A stretch of DNA of 64,000 bases from Paenibacillus albidus (GCF_014644435.1 NZ_BMKR01000006.1:248001-312000); one strand, 5' to 3'; positions 53,738-63,297 are shown, numbered from the stretch's first letter. Notes: generated by a model from the letters alone, not told the origin. Made by a program: numbers and translations.

Positions 53738-55141
53738 TCAGTGCACTACAGTGATTCCCGGAAGTTCGGGATCTACTGCAGAACCTTGCAGTGGCAATGC
53801 TTCTTCCTGCCGGCGGTTGCGCTCGCTGGCCACCCCGCTATGCGGTGTCTTTGGATTCATTTTATTCAGCAGCTGCGAGACTGGCATCAGGATCATTTTG
53901 GGCACCAGGGCTTCGCTCCGTTCCTTGAGCCTTGCACCGCCTGACGGATGTATTACGCTTAGAAGAACGCTTAAATAGAACTTGGTTGACCGGGCGAACC
54001 AGCCGTTCGGAAGATCAAGCACCGTGAACCCGAATTTCTCGGGTCCCCGGTTAATCATGGTGACCCCATACAATACTTTCGCGGCAAGAAGGGACTCATC
54101 ACCGGCGATTCTCTCCGCCAGAACCGGCAAATCCTTCTCCATCCGCCGAATCATCCGAATGGCCAGCTGCGCCGACGAGCGGGAACGAATTCCCAGCTCG
54201 AACAACTGCCTGTTATCGATATGCAGTTCAATAATCTTATCGCCTTTGACCAGCGTGCTGCCATCCTCAAGCCTGACAGCAGCTCCCTGATATTTTCGCG
54301 TACGGTAATGCAGAAACGGATCCGCCGGTGTAATGGTCTTTAGGCGGTACAGCAGCTGAAAGACCTGCTCCCAGGCCAACCAAAGTCCTACAATCAGCCG
54401 TTTGCCGAAGGAAATCTGCTGCAGCGGCGAGTGTTCCACCTGCTTGATCATTTCATCCACCCGGATGCTGCGTAGTCCCCGCTGCTCGGCTTCCTGCAGC
54501 GTCCGCTCCAGGGCAACAAGCATATGCTCCGGAGCGTCCTGATCCGCCCCGAGCGTAGTGCCGCAATCATGAAGCAGCATCACTTCACCGGGATTAAGCC
54601 GCGAGATCATTTTTTCCGTCAGCCGGTCCGCTCCCTGCTTCTCCCGCCAGTCGCCGAACATTGCCGACCATAGTACTATTTGCACCTGACGGCGCTTGGA
54701 GATGTCGAACAGATTCACAATCCCCCAAGGCGGACGGTAATAGGTACTGCGCTCACCTGTAATATTATAGATAATATCATCGGTGCGTTTTATCTGTTTC
54801 CGTACCGTAGCCGGCCGCATAAGCCAATTCGTCTTGTGGACATAGTTGTGAATACCGATAAGATGTCCCTCAGCATGGATTCGGCGAATGAGATCAGGAT
54901 GCCGCTCAGCGTTCGAGCCCACTACAAAAAAAGTCGCTTTGACCCCGTAACGCTTAAGTAAATCCAGCAGCTTTGGGGTGAAGCGCGGGTCCGGCCCATC
55001 ATCGAATGTCAGGGCAAATTCCTTCGGGCCGGTTCCTTTGCGGAATACACGAAAGCCAAACAGCCGGCTGATGATTCCGGGAATAAAAGCATAAAAAGTA
55101 GAAATATAAAATAACCAGAGCAGCAAAGTCTGCACGTCCAT
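53738..55141 (-). CDS. Polysaccharide deacetylase (NodB domain) with YkoP-like C-terminal domain
   Basis: 467 residues. One N-terminal membrane helix (LLLWLFYISTFYAFIPGIISRL), then a NodB-type CE4 domain (about 40-235) with the catalytic/metal residues in FALTFDDGPDPRFT and LIGIHNYVH, RPPWG and MLLHDCG. The remaining 230 residues are a YkoP-type domain (LIVGLWLAWEQVFQLLYRLK). It probably removes acetyl groups from cell-wall or exopolysaccharide sugars on the outer face. The GTG at 55135 (QTLLLW) has a better-spaced GGGGGG than the ATG at 55141. Confidence 0.9.
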   Translation of the reverse strand: MDVQTLLLWLFYISTFYAFIPGIISRLFGFRVFRKGTGPKEFALTFDDGPDPRFTPKLLDLLKRYGVKATFFVVGSNAERHPDLIRRIHAEGHLIGIHNYVHKTNWLMRPATVRKQIKRTDDIIYNITGERSTYYRPPWGIVNLFDISKRRQVQIVLWSAMFGDWREKQGADRLTEKMISRLNPGEVMLLHDCGTTLGADQDAPEHMLVALERTLQEAEQRGLRSIRVDEMIKQVEHSPLQQISFGKRLIVGLWLAWEQVFQLLYRLKTITPADPFLHYRTRKYQGAAVRLEDGSTLVKGDKIIELHIDNRQLFELGIRSRSSAQLAIRMIRRMEKDLPVLAERIAGDESLLAAKVLYGVTMINRGPEKFGFTVLDLPNGWFARSTKFYLSVLLSVIHPSGGARLKERSEALVPKMILMPVSQLLNKMNPKTPHSGVASERNRRQEEALPLQGSAVDPELPGITVVH

Positions 55142-55391
55142 CCCCCCGCTTTTCCAGAGTTGACTTTGGCCCGCCTCCGCTTTGCAAGCTGAAATCAGGT
55201 CATGGCCAAGTTATAAGTAAGTGTGGGTGTGTTAGCCAGTTTTTTTTGCGGGCACGGAGGGTCTCACAAAAAAACGGTACCCCCTATTTTAACACAGCTC
55301 ACAAAGAAATAGACGTTTTTCAGACAAAATCGTGTACAATGAAAACATGCCAAGGGGTTGATTCTATTTTGAAAAGGAGTCGTATATATTT

Positions 55392-56576
55392 ATGCTGCCG
55401 CTGTATAAAAAATATTGGCGCACCATCTTTGATATCGGACTGATCGTTCTTACGGTTTATCTGGTCATGCTGCTCTTCAGCACGCTGTATCAATTAGCTG
55501 CGCCGGTGTTCCTGTCCTTTTTTGTATTCCTGCTGATCGAACCGCTCGCCCGCTTCCTGAACCGCAAGGGTCTGGGCAAACCGTTTGCTTCCGCCATTTC
55601 TGTACTGCTTTTTCTTATTCTGCTGCTTGGATCACTTTTTGGCGCAGGCCTGCTGGTTACCACGCAAATCCTGAATTTCCAGGAGAACCTTCCACGCTAT
55701 ACACATGTGGTACAAGAGAATTTCACCCAGCTTACCATTTATCTCCAGAATAAGATTGACACGCTTCCGCCGGATATCACCACCAAAGTTAATGGTTATT
55801 TCACCAATGCCACCAATATTCTATCGGCCTGGCTGGTGACTTTTTTCAAATATATGGTCGGCGTGCTCGGCTCGTTCTCTTCTTTTATGGCTCATTTCGG
55901 AATTGCGATTATCCTGGCCTTTTTCCTCAGCATGGAGATCAAGGACTGGCGCCAAATCGCCCATGATAAAATGCCAAAGACGATCAAAACCGCCTATGCC
56001 TTCATCCAAGGCAATGTATTTAAGGCTATCGGCTCTTATCTAAAAGCACAGCTGATACTAATTTCAATAACCTTCGCTATCGTGCTGGTTGGCCTGTTCA
56101 TCCTTCGTACCGGCAATGAAATTACAATGGCGCTCGTCTGTGCCGTCTTCGACGTGCTTCCGCTGCTTGGCGTGGCCACGATTCTGATTCCCTGGATCGT
56201 GTACCTGTTCATTGTTGGCCAGACCTCGCTTGCCATCGGATTAATTGTGTTGCTTGCGGTTGTCCTGATTGTCAGACAACTGCTGGAGCCCAGAATCACC
56301 GGGAATTCCATCGGTGTCTCCTCCGCTTTTCTGATGCTGTCGTTCGTGATTCTGTCCAGTTCGGCTTTTGGCGTAGCCGGGCTGATTCTGGCCCCGATTC
56401 TGCTGATCCTCGTCAAGGAGCTGCTGACCCAGGGTTATCTCCAGAAGTGGATATTCCTGCCGAAGGAAGAATTCATCGTCTCCCCGTTTGCCTCCGGCAG
56501 GGAATCTGCAGAGCCTACGGAAGCAGATGACCCTGATCAAACATCCGGAGATGTCGCCAGCAGGTCAAACACCTGA
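55392..56576 (+). CDS. AI-2E family transporter (PerM/YtvI-like)
   Basis: 394 residues with about eight membrane helices in the family pattern: helices 1-3 (IGLIVLTVYLVMLLF, PVFLSFFVFLLIEPLARFLNRKG), a soluble stretch, then re-entrant helices with the conserved late FDVLPLLGVATILIPWIVYLF and VRQLLEPRITGNSIGVS. Members export autoinducer-2 in some species, exchange sodium for protons or act in sporulation; which applies here is unknown. ATG follows AAAGGAG by 12 bases. Its last 40 bases overlap the convergent PBP gene. Confidence 0.9.
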   Translation: MLPLYKKYWRTIFDIGLIVLTVYLVMLLFSTLYQLAAPVFLSFFVFLLIEPLARFLNRKGLGKPFASAISVLLFLILLLGSLFGAGLLVTTQILNFQENLPRYTHVVQENFTQLTIYLQNKIDTLPPDITTKVNGYFTNATNILSAWLVTFFKYMVGVLGSFSSFMAHFGIAIILAFFLSMEIKDWRQIAHDKMPKTIKTAYAFIQGNVFKAIGSYLKAQLILISITFAIVLVGLFILRTGNEITMALVCAVFDVLPLLGVATILIPWIVYLFIVGQTSLAIGLIVLLAVVLIVRQLLEPRITGNSIGVSSAFLMLSFVILSSSAFGVAGLILAPILLILVKELLTQGYLQKWIFLPKEEFIVSPFASGRESAEPTEADDPDQTSGDVASRSNT

Positions 56577-58345
56577 CCAAACAGCCGTGTAGCGGTATGG
56601 GGACTGCCGGGAGCGACATTCTCTACCGCTACAGCCACGGCATACCGGGGATGATCCACCGGTCCGTAGCCGATGAACCATTGATTGTTGCGGGGTTGCC
56701 CTTTGACACTGGTCTGGGCCGTGCCCGATTTGCCGGCAACGGGCCAGCGGATATTCTTCAAGGAGCTGCCCGTCCCTTCGGTCACTACCTTGCGCATCCA
56801 GGAGAGCAGCTGCCTTGCTGTAGCTTCTGATATTCTGCCTGCCGCAGAAGGTGACACATGAGCCGGCAGATCCGCCAGCTTCTGTCCATTCGCAAAGGCC
56901 ACCCTCTGAAGAATGCGCGGCGCCCGCACCTCGCCGCCATGCAGTAGCGTGACGATGAGATTGGCTGCCTGTAGTGGAGTCATCCGGACATCGCGTTGTC
57001 CGATGGCGGTCTGGACCCTGGCCCCACTGTCGTCGCCAAGCAGCGTGGTGAAGATGGTCCCCCGCTGCTCCCCGGCCAGCGGCTTCAGCAGCTTCAGCCC
57101 GAGTATATCCTCGGACTGCCAGCCGATTTCCCTTCCCAGTCCAAGCGCGGAGGCAGCCGCTTGAATCTGTCCCCCGCTCAGACGTTCCGCAAGGGACGCA
57201 AATACAGTATTGCAGGACACGGCGAACCCTTGCGCCAGCGTAAGGGGCCCGTGTCCTTTTCCATGCATGCAGCTTAGTCCATACTTCTCGTATTGCCCCG
57301 AGCAGTAGAACTGCTCATCCGGTGAAGTGACTCCGGCCTCCAGAGCAGCTGCGGCGGTGACGATTTTGAAGATGGAACCAGGAACTGCGGCTTGCAGCGC
57401 CCGATTGTTCCACTCTCCGCCTTGCGGTGAGATTCTTGCGGGATTGTAGAACGGCAGCGAGACCATCGCTTCAATATCGCCGGCCTCGGTATCCAGCACG
57501 ACGATCGCTCCCTCTTTCATGCCTGCCTGCACAGCCAATTCCTCAATCCCTCCCTGTAGCTGCCTGTTTATCGTGGTATATAAAGAAAGCGGGTAATACG
57601 GATTCGCCGGAGACCGCAGCTTGACCGGGCTTCCGGGAAGGCGATGGCCACGGGCATCTACCTGGACGTAAGCCTCTGTGTGCCCAACTCCATGCAGCAG
57701 CGGCTCCAGTGTCTTCTCCAATCCATCCGTTCCGGTCAGCGGGATTCTCAGGCCCGAGGGCGGGGCCGGCTCACCCGGAAGCTTGCTCGCTTCCGATAGA
57801 TAGCCCAGCCATTGGCGGCCCATGACCTGCCCGTCATATCGGCGGGTAAAGGGCAGGGCATATACCCCGTCAATGCCCAAGCCCTTCACCTCTTCAGCTT
57901 GGGCAGCGGTAAGCGCCAGCGGCATCTTGCCCGCCGGATCTGGCCACAGCAGCGGCTCTTTCAAGGCAGACCGGCGGCTCTGCAATTGTTCAGGGCTGAC
58001 ACCAAGAATAGCAGCGAGCCGCCGTAGCGGTTCGCCTCCGGCCGCTGGCCCGGAAGCCCCCCGCACAACCTCCTGCTGCGGGAACAAAACCGCGGTCCAG
58101 ATTGTCTCCCCGGCAAGCGCCGCTCCGCTGCGGTCCAGAAGGCGCCCCCGGCCACTGTCCAGCACAGTCTCCCGCTCACTCTGAATCTCGGCCAGCTTCG
58201 CCAGCGAATACGTTTTGCCCGGGACCGTCTGGTTCTTCATCACCAGCTGGACCCAAGCCAGCCTCAGGATCAACAGGGTGAGCGCCGCAGACAAGATGAG
58301 AAGACCGGCGAATATACGATTGCGAATAGGTTGGATCTTGGACAA
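56537..58345 (-). CDS. Class B penicillin-binding protein (transpeptidase)
   Basis: 602 residues. One N-terminal membrane helix (about 11-36), a PBP dimerisation domain (about 55-230: DSGRGRLLDRSGAALAG), and a transpeptidase domain with S324xxK327 (GSIFK), S377-C-N379 and K539-S-G541 (GKSGTAQT). It cross-links peptidoglycan outside the cell; the class is monofunctional with no glycosyltransferase. It resembles the PbpI/PBP4b-like sporulation or septation branch but cannot be placed. TTG at 58345 follows AGGAGGA by eight bases. 40-base convergent overlap with the AI-2E family gene. Confidence 0.9.
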   Translation of the reverse strand: MSKIQPIRNRIFAGLLILSAALTLLILRLAWVQLVMKNQTVPGKTYSLAKLAEIQSERETVLDSGRGRLLDRSGAALAGETIWTAVLFPQQEVVRGASGPAAGGEPLRRLAAILGVSPEQLQSRRSALKEPLLWPDPAGKMPLALTAAQAEEVKGLGIDGVYALPFTRRYDGQVMGRQWLGYLSEASKLPGEPAPPSGLRIPLTGTDGLEKTLEPLLHGVGHTEAYVQVDARGHRLPGSPVKLRSPANPYYPLSLYTTINRQLQGGIEELAVQAGMKEGAIVVLDTEAGDIEAMVSLPFYNPARISPQGGEWNNRALQAAVPGSIFKIVTAAAALEAGVTSPDEQFYCSGQYEKYGLSCMHGKGHGPLTLAQGFAVSCNTVFASLAERLSGGQIQAAASALGLGREIGWQSEDILGLKLLKPLAGEQRGTIFTTLLGDDSGARVQTAIGQRDVRMTPLQAANLIVTLLHGGEVRAPRILQRVAFANGQKLADLPAHVSPSAAGRISEATARQLLSWMRKVVTEGTGSSLKNIRWPVAGKSGTAQTSVKGQPRNNQWFIGYGPVDHPRYAVAVAVENVAPGSPHTATRLFGQVFDLLATSPDV

Positions 58346-58448
58346 TGAAACTTCCTCCTGAACTGGAATCATTTTACTCTATTATGTCCCACTGTATAGG
58401 ATTAGAATCTTTATTCATGTCCTTCAGTCCAAATCATTTTATGCCAAA

Positions 58449-58481
58449 AACCGCTTGACTCCCGGCCGGAATCAAGCGGTT
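58449..58481 (-). terminator. Terminator of the chemoreceptor gene
   Basis: AACCGCTTGA and TCAAGCGGTT arms followed by TTTGGC on the minus strand. Confidence 0.75.
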
Positions 58482-58517
58482 CATATAAACTCTTCAGTCA
58501 CGGTTGCCTACACTCGA

Positions 58518-60587
58518 TCAGACACTGAATTTGGCCAGACTGTCCTTCAGCTGCAGTGAAGCTTTCTCCAGACTGGCGGAGAGTGAGACAAGATGTTCGC
58601 TGACACTCTGCTGCTCCCCGCTAAGAGAAGCAACCTCCTGGGAGGCAGCCGACGACTGTTCCGCCACCGTACTGACACTGCCCATGGACTCTGTCAATAC
58701 CTGTTGGGATTCACCAAGCCCTTCTATGGATAAGGTCACGGCTTCAAGATGGACCAGCAACTGCTCCATTTGCTCCTGCACAGAAATAAAAATCCCGCCT
58801 GATTCCTCCACAGAACTCATCTGTTCTGTAACCAGAGGAGCGACTGCCGACAACGCCGTCATGGTCTCATTCACATCATTCATCATATGGCCTGTAATCT
58901 CCCCCACCTCGGCAATGGAACGTTTGGACTGATCGGCAAGCTGGCGGATCTCCTGGGCTACAACCTTAAACCCCTGCCCTGCTTCACCTGCACGAACCGC
59001 CTCTATCGCTGCATTTAGCGAGAGAATATTTGTCTGATTGGCAATGTTCTGCATCACGTCCAGGACCTTAATCACGGTCGAGGCCGATCCTTTGAGCTCA
59101 TTGACTTTGGCCACAAGAGTGTGGGTCATCTCTCCGGTCAGCTTGGTCCGGTCCATAAGCACCTTGAGCCGGCCTACGCCTTCCTGGCTGGCCTTGCCAA
59201 CATGCCGTGCGGTGTTGTCCATCCCGTGTGCAGCTGCAATGACCTGTTCCATCTGCTGCGAGATCCTTACGGCGAGCTCATTCCCCCGGTCAGCCTCCAG
59301 GGCCAGGCTACCGGCCCCGCCGGCAATTTCTTCTGTTGCTGCCGCAATATCCTGTGCTGACACAGCCGTCTTGCGTGAAGCGTGGCCTAGCTCATCAGCA
59401 ATCCCGAGTACTTCACCGGCCATGTCATGGGTATGTTTGACCAGCTCCGTGATCCGTTCCATCATCGAATTAAAGGAGAGTGACAGCTGGCCGATTTCAT
59501 CGCGTGAAGCAAACTCTGTGCGGACACGCAAATTGCCAGCCGCCCCCTGCACCATGAGATCCTTCAGCCTGCTTAACGGCCGGGAGACCATTCTGACCAT
59601 CCAGATGCCCACAAGCACGGCAACTACCGCGGCCACGGCTATCGCAAGATAGGTAGTGTTAAGTATTCTGCCTGCGTCTTTCAGCAGATTCCCGGCCGGG
59701 ATAACACCAAGCACTCTCCAGCCTGTACTTTCCAGTGTACCGTATACCGCAAGAATGGATTCCCCATCCTCATTGCGGGTTGGCAATGAGCCTGATGTGT
59801 TGTTCAATCCGTTCAGCAATGTCCCGCCCAGTCTCAGATAAGTGTCCGCCTCCTGGTGCTCCGAAGAAACGATCAGCTCATCTTTCCCCGTCAGCAGCTG
59901 CGTATAGGAGCCAAGGCCAAGGTTTATTTTGTTCAGTTGACCCGCCATTTCGCCGGGTTTGATGTCGCTGACCACGATATATCCCGTACGTTGGGATTCT
60001 CCGGTGATCGACCGCGCGAACCGCAGCAGCCCGGATGAAGCCGCCCCTTCCACATAGGGCTTAGTAATCCACTTGCTCTGCGGCTTCTCTGCAAGTTCCT
60101 TGAACCAGGCTTCCGCTCTTGCCTCTTTTATGAAATCGACATCCTTGGCGCCCGTGGAAGAGATAGGCAGGGACTGATCGGCCGGAATAAGATAGACGGC
60201 CTGCACCCCCTTGACGCCGGATAGCCAAAGGTTCAGCTCAGTCCCAATCCGGTTCGACTGTGTTTGACGTTCAGCGGCGCCAGCACTGGAAAGACTCCCT
60301 TGTCTGAGCGCATCCTGAATGTTCCGGTTATAGAAAATCTGTCCAACTGCATCTTCAAAACGCAGCAAAATAACATCCAGCTTCTCCGCAGTTTGGGCCA
60401 CCGTCTGTTGGTGGGCGGAGAGCGCATTGTCTTCAATCGTCCGACTGGCAACGGAATAGGACACAAGACCCAGCGACAGCACGATCGCCATCGTTGTGAT
60501 AAAAAAAACAAGGAACAACCGCATTCCCACCGATCGGGCGGGGTGCAGCCGTCCTACTTTACTTGTTGAATAAGCCCTGGACTTCAT
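58518..60587 (-). CDS. Methyl-accepting chemotaxis protein with extracellular sensor
   Basis: 689 residues. First membrane helix (VGMRLFLVFFITTMAIVLSLGLVSY), extracytoplasmic dCache-type region up to about 295, second helix (TTYLAIAVAAVVAVLVGIWM), a HAMP domain (RMVSRPLSRLKDLMVQGAAGNL), and a signalling domain whose hairpin tip is QNIANQTNILSLNAAIEAVRAGEAGQGF. Signals pass to CheA/CheW. The ligand is unknown. ATG 60587 is used; a GTG at 60602 or others are possible because the ribosome binding site is weak. Monocistronic. Confidence 0.92.
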   Translation of the reverse strand: MKSRAYSTSKVGRLHPARSVGMRLFLVFFITTMAIVLSLGLVSYSVASRTIEDNALSAHQQTVAQTAEKLDVILLRFEDAVGQIFYNRNIQDALRQGSLSSAGAAERQTQSNRIGTELNLWLSGVKGVQAVYLIPADQSLPISSTGAKDVDFIKEARAEAWFKELAEKPQSKWITKPYVEGAASSGLLRFARSITGESQRTGYIVVSDIKPGEMAGQLNKINLGLGSYTQLLTGKDELIVSSEHQEADTYLRLGGTLLNGLNNTSGSLPTRNEDGESILAVYGTLESTGWRVLGVIPAGNLLKDAGRILNTTYLAIAVAAVVAVLVGIWMVRMVSRPLSRLKDLMVQGAAGNLRVRTEFASRDEIGQLSLSFNSMMERITELVKHTHDMAGEVLGIADELGHASRKTAVSAQDIAAATEEIAGGAGSLALEADRGNELAVRISQQMEQVIAAAHGMDNTARHVGKASQEGVGRLKVLMDRTKLTGEMTHTLVAKVNELKGSASTVIKVLDVMQNIANQTNILSLNAAIEAVRAGEAGQGFKVVAQEIRQLADQSKRSIAEVGEITGHMMNDVNETMTALSAVAPLVTEQMSSVEESGGIFISVQEQMEQLLVHLEAVTLSIEGLGESQQVLTESMGSVSTVAEQSSAASQEVASLSGEQQSVSEHLVSLSASLEKASLQLKDSLAKFSV

Positions 60588-60627
60588 CAAAACATTAATC
60601 ACCTGCTATTTCTGTTGATTTCCTGCA

Positions 60628-61593
60628 TTATAGGGTCAGGAATGTCTGCAACGCCCGGTCCGCAAGATAAGGAAGATACTCATGACCGTATTCATAATAA
60701 ACCATAAGCTGCTTGTTGGCTGTGATTTTGTTGTACGCCGCGAATTGGGTGGACGGCGGGCAGATCGTATCGGCTAACCCGGTCACCCATAACACCCGGG
60801 CCTGGATCCGGTCCGCCAGGTTTTGAATATCAATATAGCCCAGTCGATTAAAAATTTCGTCCTCACGCAGGTGGTGCGGATCAAAAAAGCGGAAATAATA
60901 GTTGATCTCCTCATAAGCTGAGGTCGTGATATCCAGTTCCCAGGCCCGCTTGTAATCCGAGAGGAACGGATAGACCGGCAGGGCCACTGCGATCCGCGGC
61001 TCCAGGGAAGCACAGGCAACCGTAAGGGCTCCGCCTTGGGAGAGGCCGAATGCACCTACACGGGCCGGATCAACTTCATCCATCGACATCAGAATTCTCG
61101 CGGTTTGCACGGTATCCAGAAACACATTGCGGTAGTACAGGTTGTCCGGGTTCGGATCGTCGATTCCCCGGATGATATGGCCGCGGATGGTGGTGCCTTG
61201 AACGGTCAGATTGTCTTCCGAGCGCCCGCCTTGGCCCCGGCAATCCATCGCCAGCACGCTAATGCCGTGCGCGGCATAGGTTACCTTTTCTACCCAATCC
61301 CCGCTGTCGCAGGAATAGCCGTGGAACATAACTATGCCGGGCCCTTGACCTTTTGATGTTTTCTTCGCAGGTCTTACATATTTGCAATGGATTCGCGCAC
61401 CCCCTACACCAGTAAAATACAAATGAAAGCACTCGGCGAGTTCACTGACGAAATCAGCCGGCTCCAGCTCGTAATCGAGCGGCTGGTCATCCAATTCCCG
61501 CAAGGCACGCGCCCAAAACTGATCGAAATCCTCCGGCTTCGGGCTGCTTCCTTCATAGGTTTTTAAGTTCGGCAGGGACATATCGGTTGGCAT
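60628..61593 (-). CDS. Acetyl-xylan-esterase-like deacetylase (AXE1/Cah family)
   Basis: 321 residues, the family length. Alpha/beta hydrolase with GLSQGG containing S185, a Asp in GLADTICPPS (D275) and H304 (YGHEYLP). The family-typical MFHGYSCDSGDW oxyanion loop and RGQGGRS are present. It removes acetyl groups from xylo-oligosaccharides, cephalosporin C or other acetylated sugars; it has no signal peptide, so the substrate is likely imported. ATG at 61593 has TTAAGGAGGAGC upstream. It lies in the GH130/sugar-permease region. Confidence 0.9.
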   Translation of the reverse strand: MPTDMSLPNLKTYEGSSPKPEDFDQFWARALRELDDQPLDYELEPADFVSELAECFHLYFTGVGGARIHCKYVRPAKKTSKGQGPGIVMFHGYSCDSGDWVEKVTYAAHGISVLAMDCRGQGGRSEDNLTVQGTTIRGHIIRGIDDPNPDNLYYRNVFLDTVQTARILMSMDEVDPARVGAFGLSQGGALTVACASLEPRIAVALPVYPFLSDYKRAWELDITTSAYEEINYYFRFFDPHHLREDEIFNRLGYIDIQNLADRIQARVLWVTGLADTICPPSTQFAAYNKITANKQLMVYYEYGHEYLPYLADRALQTFLTL

Positions 61594-61722
61594 AAAATGC
61601 TCCTCCTTAAGGTTGGTTTTATTTGATTGTGGCAAAAAATAAGCGGATGCTGCCCGGCAGGTGCCGCGCTGCTCCAGTTCCAGCTTCCTCTGCATCGCCC
61701 CTCCGCCAGCGCACCTGTTTCT

Positions 61723-61909
61723 CCACTGCATTTAGTGCAGCAGAATTGCCCCATACACACCCAAAAAAGCATTCTGCTGTATTTCGTACAGCAGAATTTC
61801 TCTACATCCTTCATTTCCTGGATTTCCCCGAATTTCTGCTGCAGAAAATACATTAGAACTCGATCCAGCCCTTGATGGGCCTCTTTCTAATGTACAAAAT
61901 ACATCAGAA
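61723..61909. repeat. Hairpin-repeat array, four units
   Basis: Four palindromes: 61726-61740 (CTGCA/TGCAG), 61771-61797 (ATTCTGCTGTA, five bases, TACAGCAGAAT, a perfect 11-base stem), 61834-61858 (TTCTGCTGCA/TACATTAGAA) and 61885-61909 (TTCTAATGTA/TACATCAGAA). Centres at 61733, 61784, 61846 and 61897 are 51, 62 and 51 bases apart. Units resemble those at 20974-21106. The remaining 61594-61722 shows only the esterase promoter region. Confidence 0.6.
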
Positions 61910-61962
61910 TCTAAAATCAGCCTCTTCACTCGGACGGATCTCAATAAATCACGGCATAAGCA

Positions 61963-62001
61963 CAGAAACGGAAAACCGCGGAGTCCGGTTTTCCGTTTCT
62001 G
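61963..62001 (-). terminator. Hairpin after the GH130 gene
   Basis: CAGAAACGGAAAACCG and CGGTTTTCCGTTTCTG arms with a short loop, 76 bases past the stop. It has no T-run. Confidence 0.55.
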
Positions 62002-62076
62002 TCAGCTCATCCGTTTCTGTCAGCACCTGCCCCGGGCCACCCGCCTATCGCGGAGTGAGTAGGGCCCGGTTTCAAA

Positions 62077-63099
62077 TCAGATCTTGCCCAGACCCGCGTC
62101 GTCGCCCACTTCTTCATGGGTATCGATCACGTAGTTCACAATTTCTTGAACCGTTGTGTACGCCAAACCTACGTAGGTATCGGCGGCGCCATAATAGATG
62201 GCGATGCGGCCGGTTTCAGCATCATGTAGAGTTGCACACGGGAACAGGACGTTGTTCACGAAACCTCTTTCCTCATACCACTCTTCCGGGGTCAGCACAA
62301 AGTTTTTAGAGCGGTATTTGACTTTGGACGGTTCTTCAAGATCCAGAATCACCGCGCCCATGCTGTAGACAAGGCCGTTGCAGGTTCCGGTCACGCCGTG
62401 GTAGAACATCAGCCAGCCTTCGCTAGTTTCAATCGGTGCAGGCCCGCCGCCGATTTTGGTGCTTTGCCACCAGCCTTGTCCGCCTTTGGTCATGACATGG
62501 CGGTGTTTGCCCCAGTAGACAAAATCCGGGCTTTCGCTCAGGAATACATCCCCGAACGGGGTGTGGCCGCTGTCGCTGGGACGGGAGAGCATCACGAAAT
62601 TGCCGTTGATTTTCCTAGGGAACAGCACCCCGTTGCGGTTGAACGGCAGGAATGGATTCTCCAGGCTGATAAATGTCTTGAAGTCTTGCGTCTTGGCTAC
62701 ACCGATGGCAGCTCCATAGAAATCTGTGCACCAGATGATGTAATACGTATCTTCAACCTTAACAAGGCGAGGATCGTACGCGTAACGCGGCATGTATGGA
62801 TTGCCTGCTTCATCGCTAAATTGAATCGGTTCATCGTCGATTTTCCAATCCAGACCATCCACACTGTATCCCATCCGCAGATGAGGACGCGTAGTGTTGT
62901 CCTCAACACGGAACACGCCGAGGAATTTGCCGTCATAAGCAGCAACCGCACTGTTGAAGATGCGGGCCACTCCTTTGGCCGGATTTCTTTTGATGACCGG
63001 ATTCTGGCTGTGTCTCCAGACCGGATTCCCGGAGCCCGCAGGTTTCTCTTCCCAAGGCATGTTCGGGATGTTGGCACTAATCATTTGTACTTCTCTCAT
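62077..63099 (-). CDS. Glycoside phosphorylase family GH130
   Basis: 340 residues, five-bladed propeller family. The general acid Asp lies in MPRYAYDPRLVKVEDTYY (near 115), and phosphate-binding Arg/Lys in VARIFNSAVAAYDGK and FRVEDNTTRPHLRMGYS. GH130 enzymes phosphorolyse beta-mannosides (mannosyl-glucose, beta-1,4-manno-oligosaccharides or mannosyl-N-acetylglucosamine) to mannose-1-phosphate. It has no signal peptide, so it acts inside. ATG 63099 has AAAGGAG nine bases upstream. With the sugar permease upstream on the same strand, it suggests mannan uptake and breakdown. Confidence 0.92.
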   Translation of the reverse strand: MREVQMISANIPNMPWEEKPAGSGNPVWRHSQNPVIKRNPAKGVARIFNSAVAAYDGKFLGVFRVEDNTTRPHLRMGYSVDGLDWKIDDEPIQFSDEAGNPYMPRYAYDPRLVKVEDTYYIIWCTDFYGAAIGVAKTQDFKTFISLENPFLPFNRNGVLFPRKINGNFVMLSRPSDSGHTPFGDVFLSESPDFVYWGKHRHVMTKGGQGWWQSTKIGGGPAPIETSEGWLMFYHGVTGTCNGLVYSMGAVILDLEEPSKVKYRSKNFVLTPEEWYEERGFVNNVLFPCATLHDAETGRIAIYYGAADTYVGLAYTTVQEIVNYVIDTHEEVGDDAGLGKI

Positions 63100-63170
63100 A
63101 GGTAAAACTCCTTTACAATAAATTATCTATATAAGATGAACTTAAGAGGTTAACGTAAACTTCACTCGTC

Positions 63171-63297
63171 ACTACGGTGAATATTTGGACTTCCGGCCGC
63201 TGTTGTCTTCAAATTTCTTCAATTTAACCCCTACCTGTGGTTGAAATCCGCAGACAAAGGCGGTCGCTACGCTCCTACAGTTCCAAAATTCCCCTCC
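63171..63297. repeat. 128-base palindromic intergenic repeat, copy 2
   Basis: 127 bases aligning along the whole length with 46072-46199, including TTTGGACTTCCGGCCGCTG and GCAGACAAAG.CGGTCGC. The arms TTGTCTTCAAATTT and AAATCCGCAGACAA keep pairing (partly with changed bases). Confidence 0.85.

Noticed and set aside
61723..61909. CRISPR array
   Set aside because: Only arm motifs are shared, the spacers between them are related to each other, and no cas genes are in the window.
61563..61944. Several overlapping open frames in the hairpin array (for example 96 codons on the minus strand)
   Set aside because: They run through the palindromic repeats on both strands with repeated FCCTK-type peptides, and lack ribosome binding sites.
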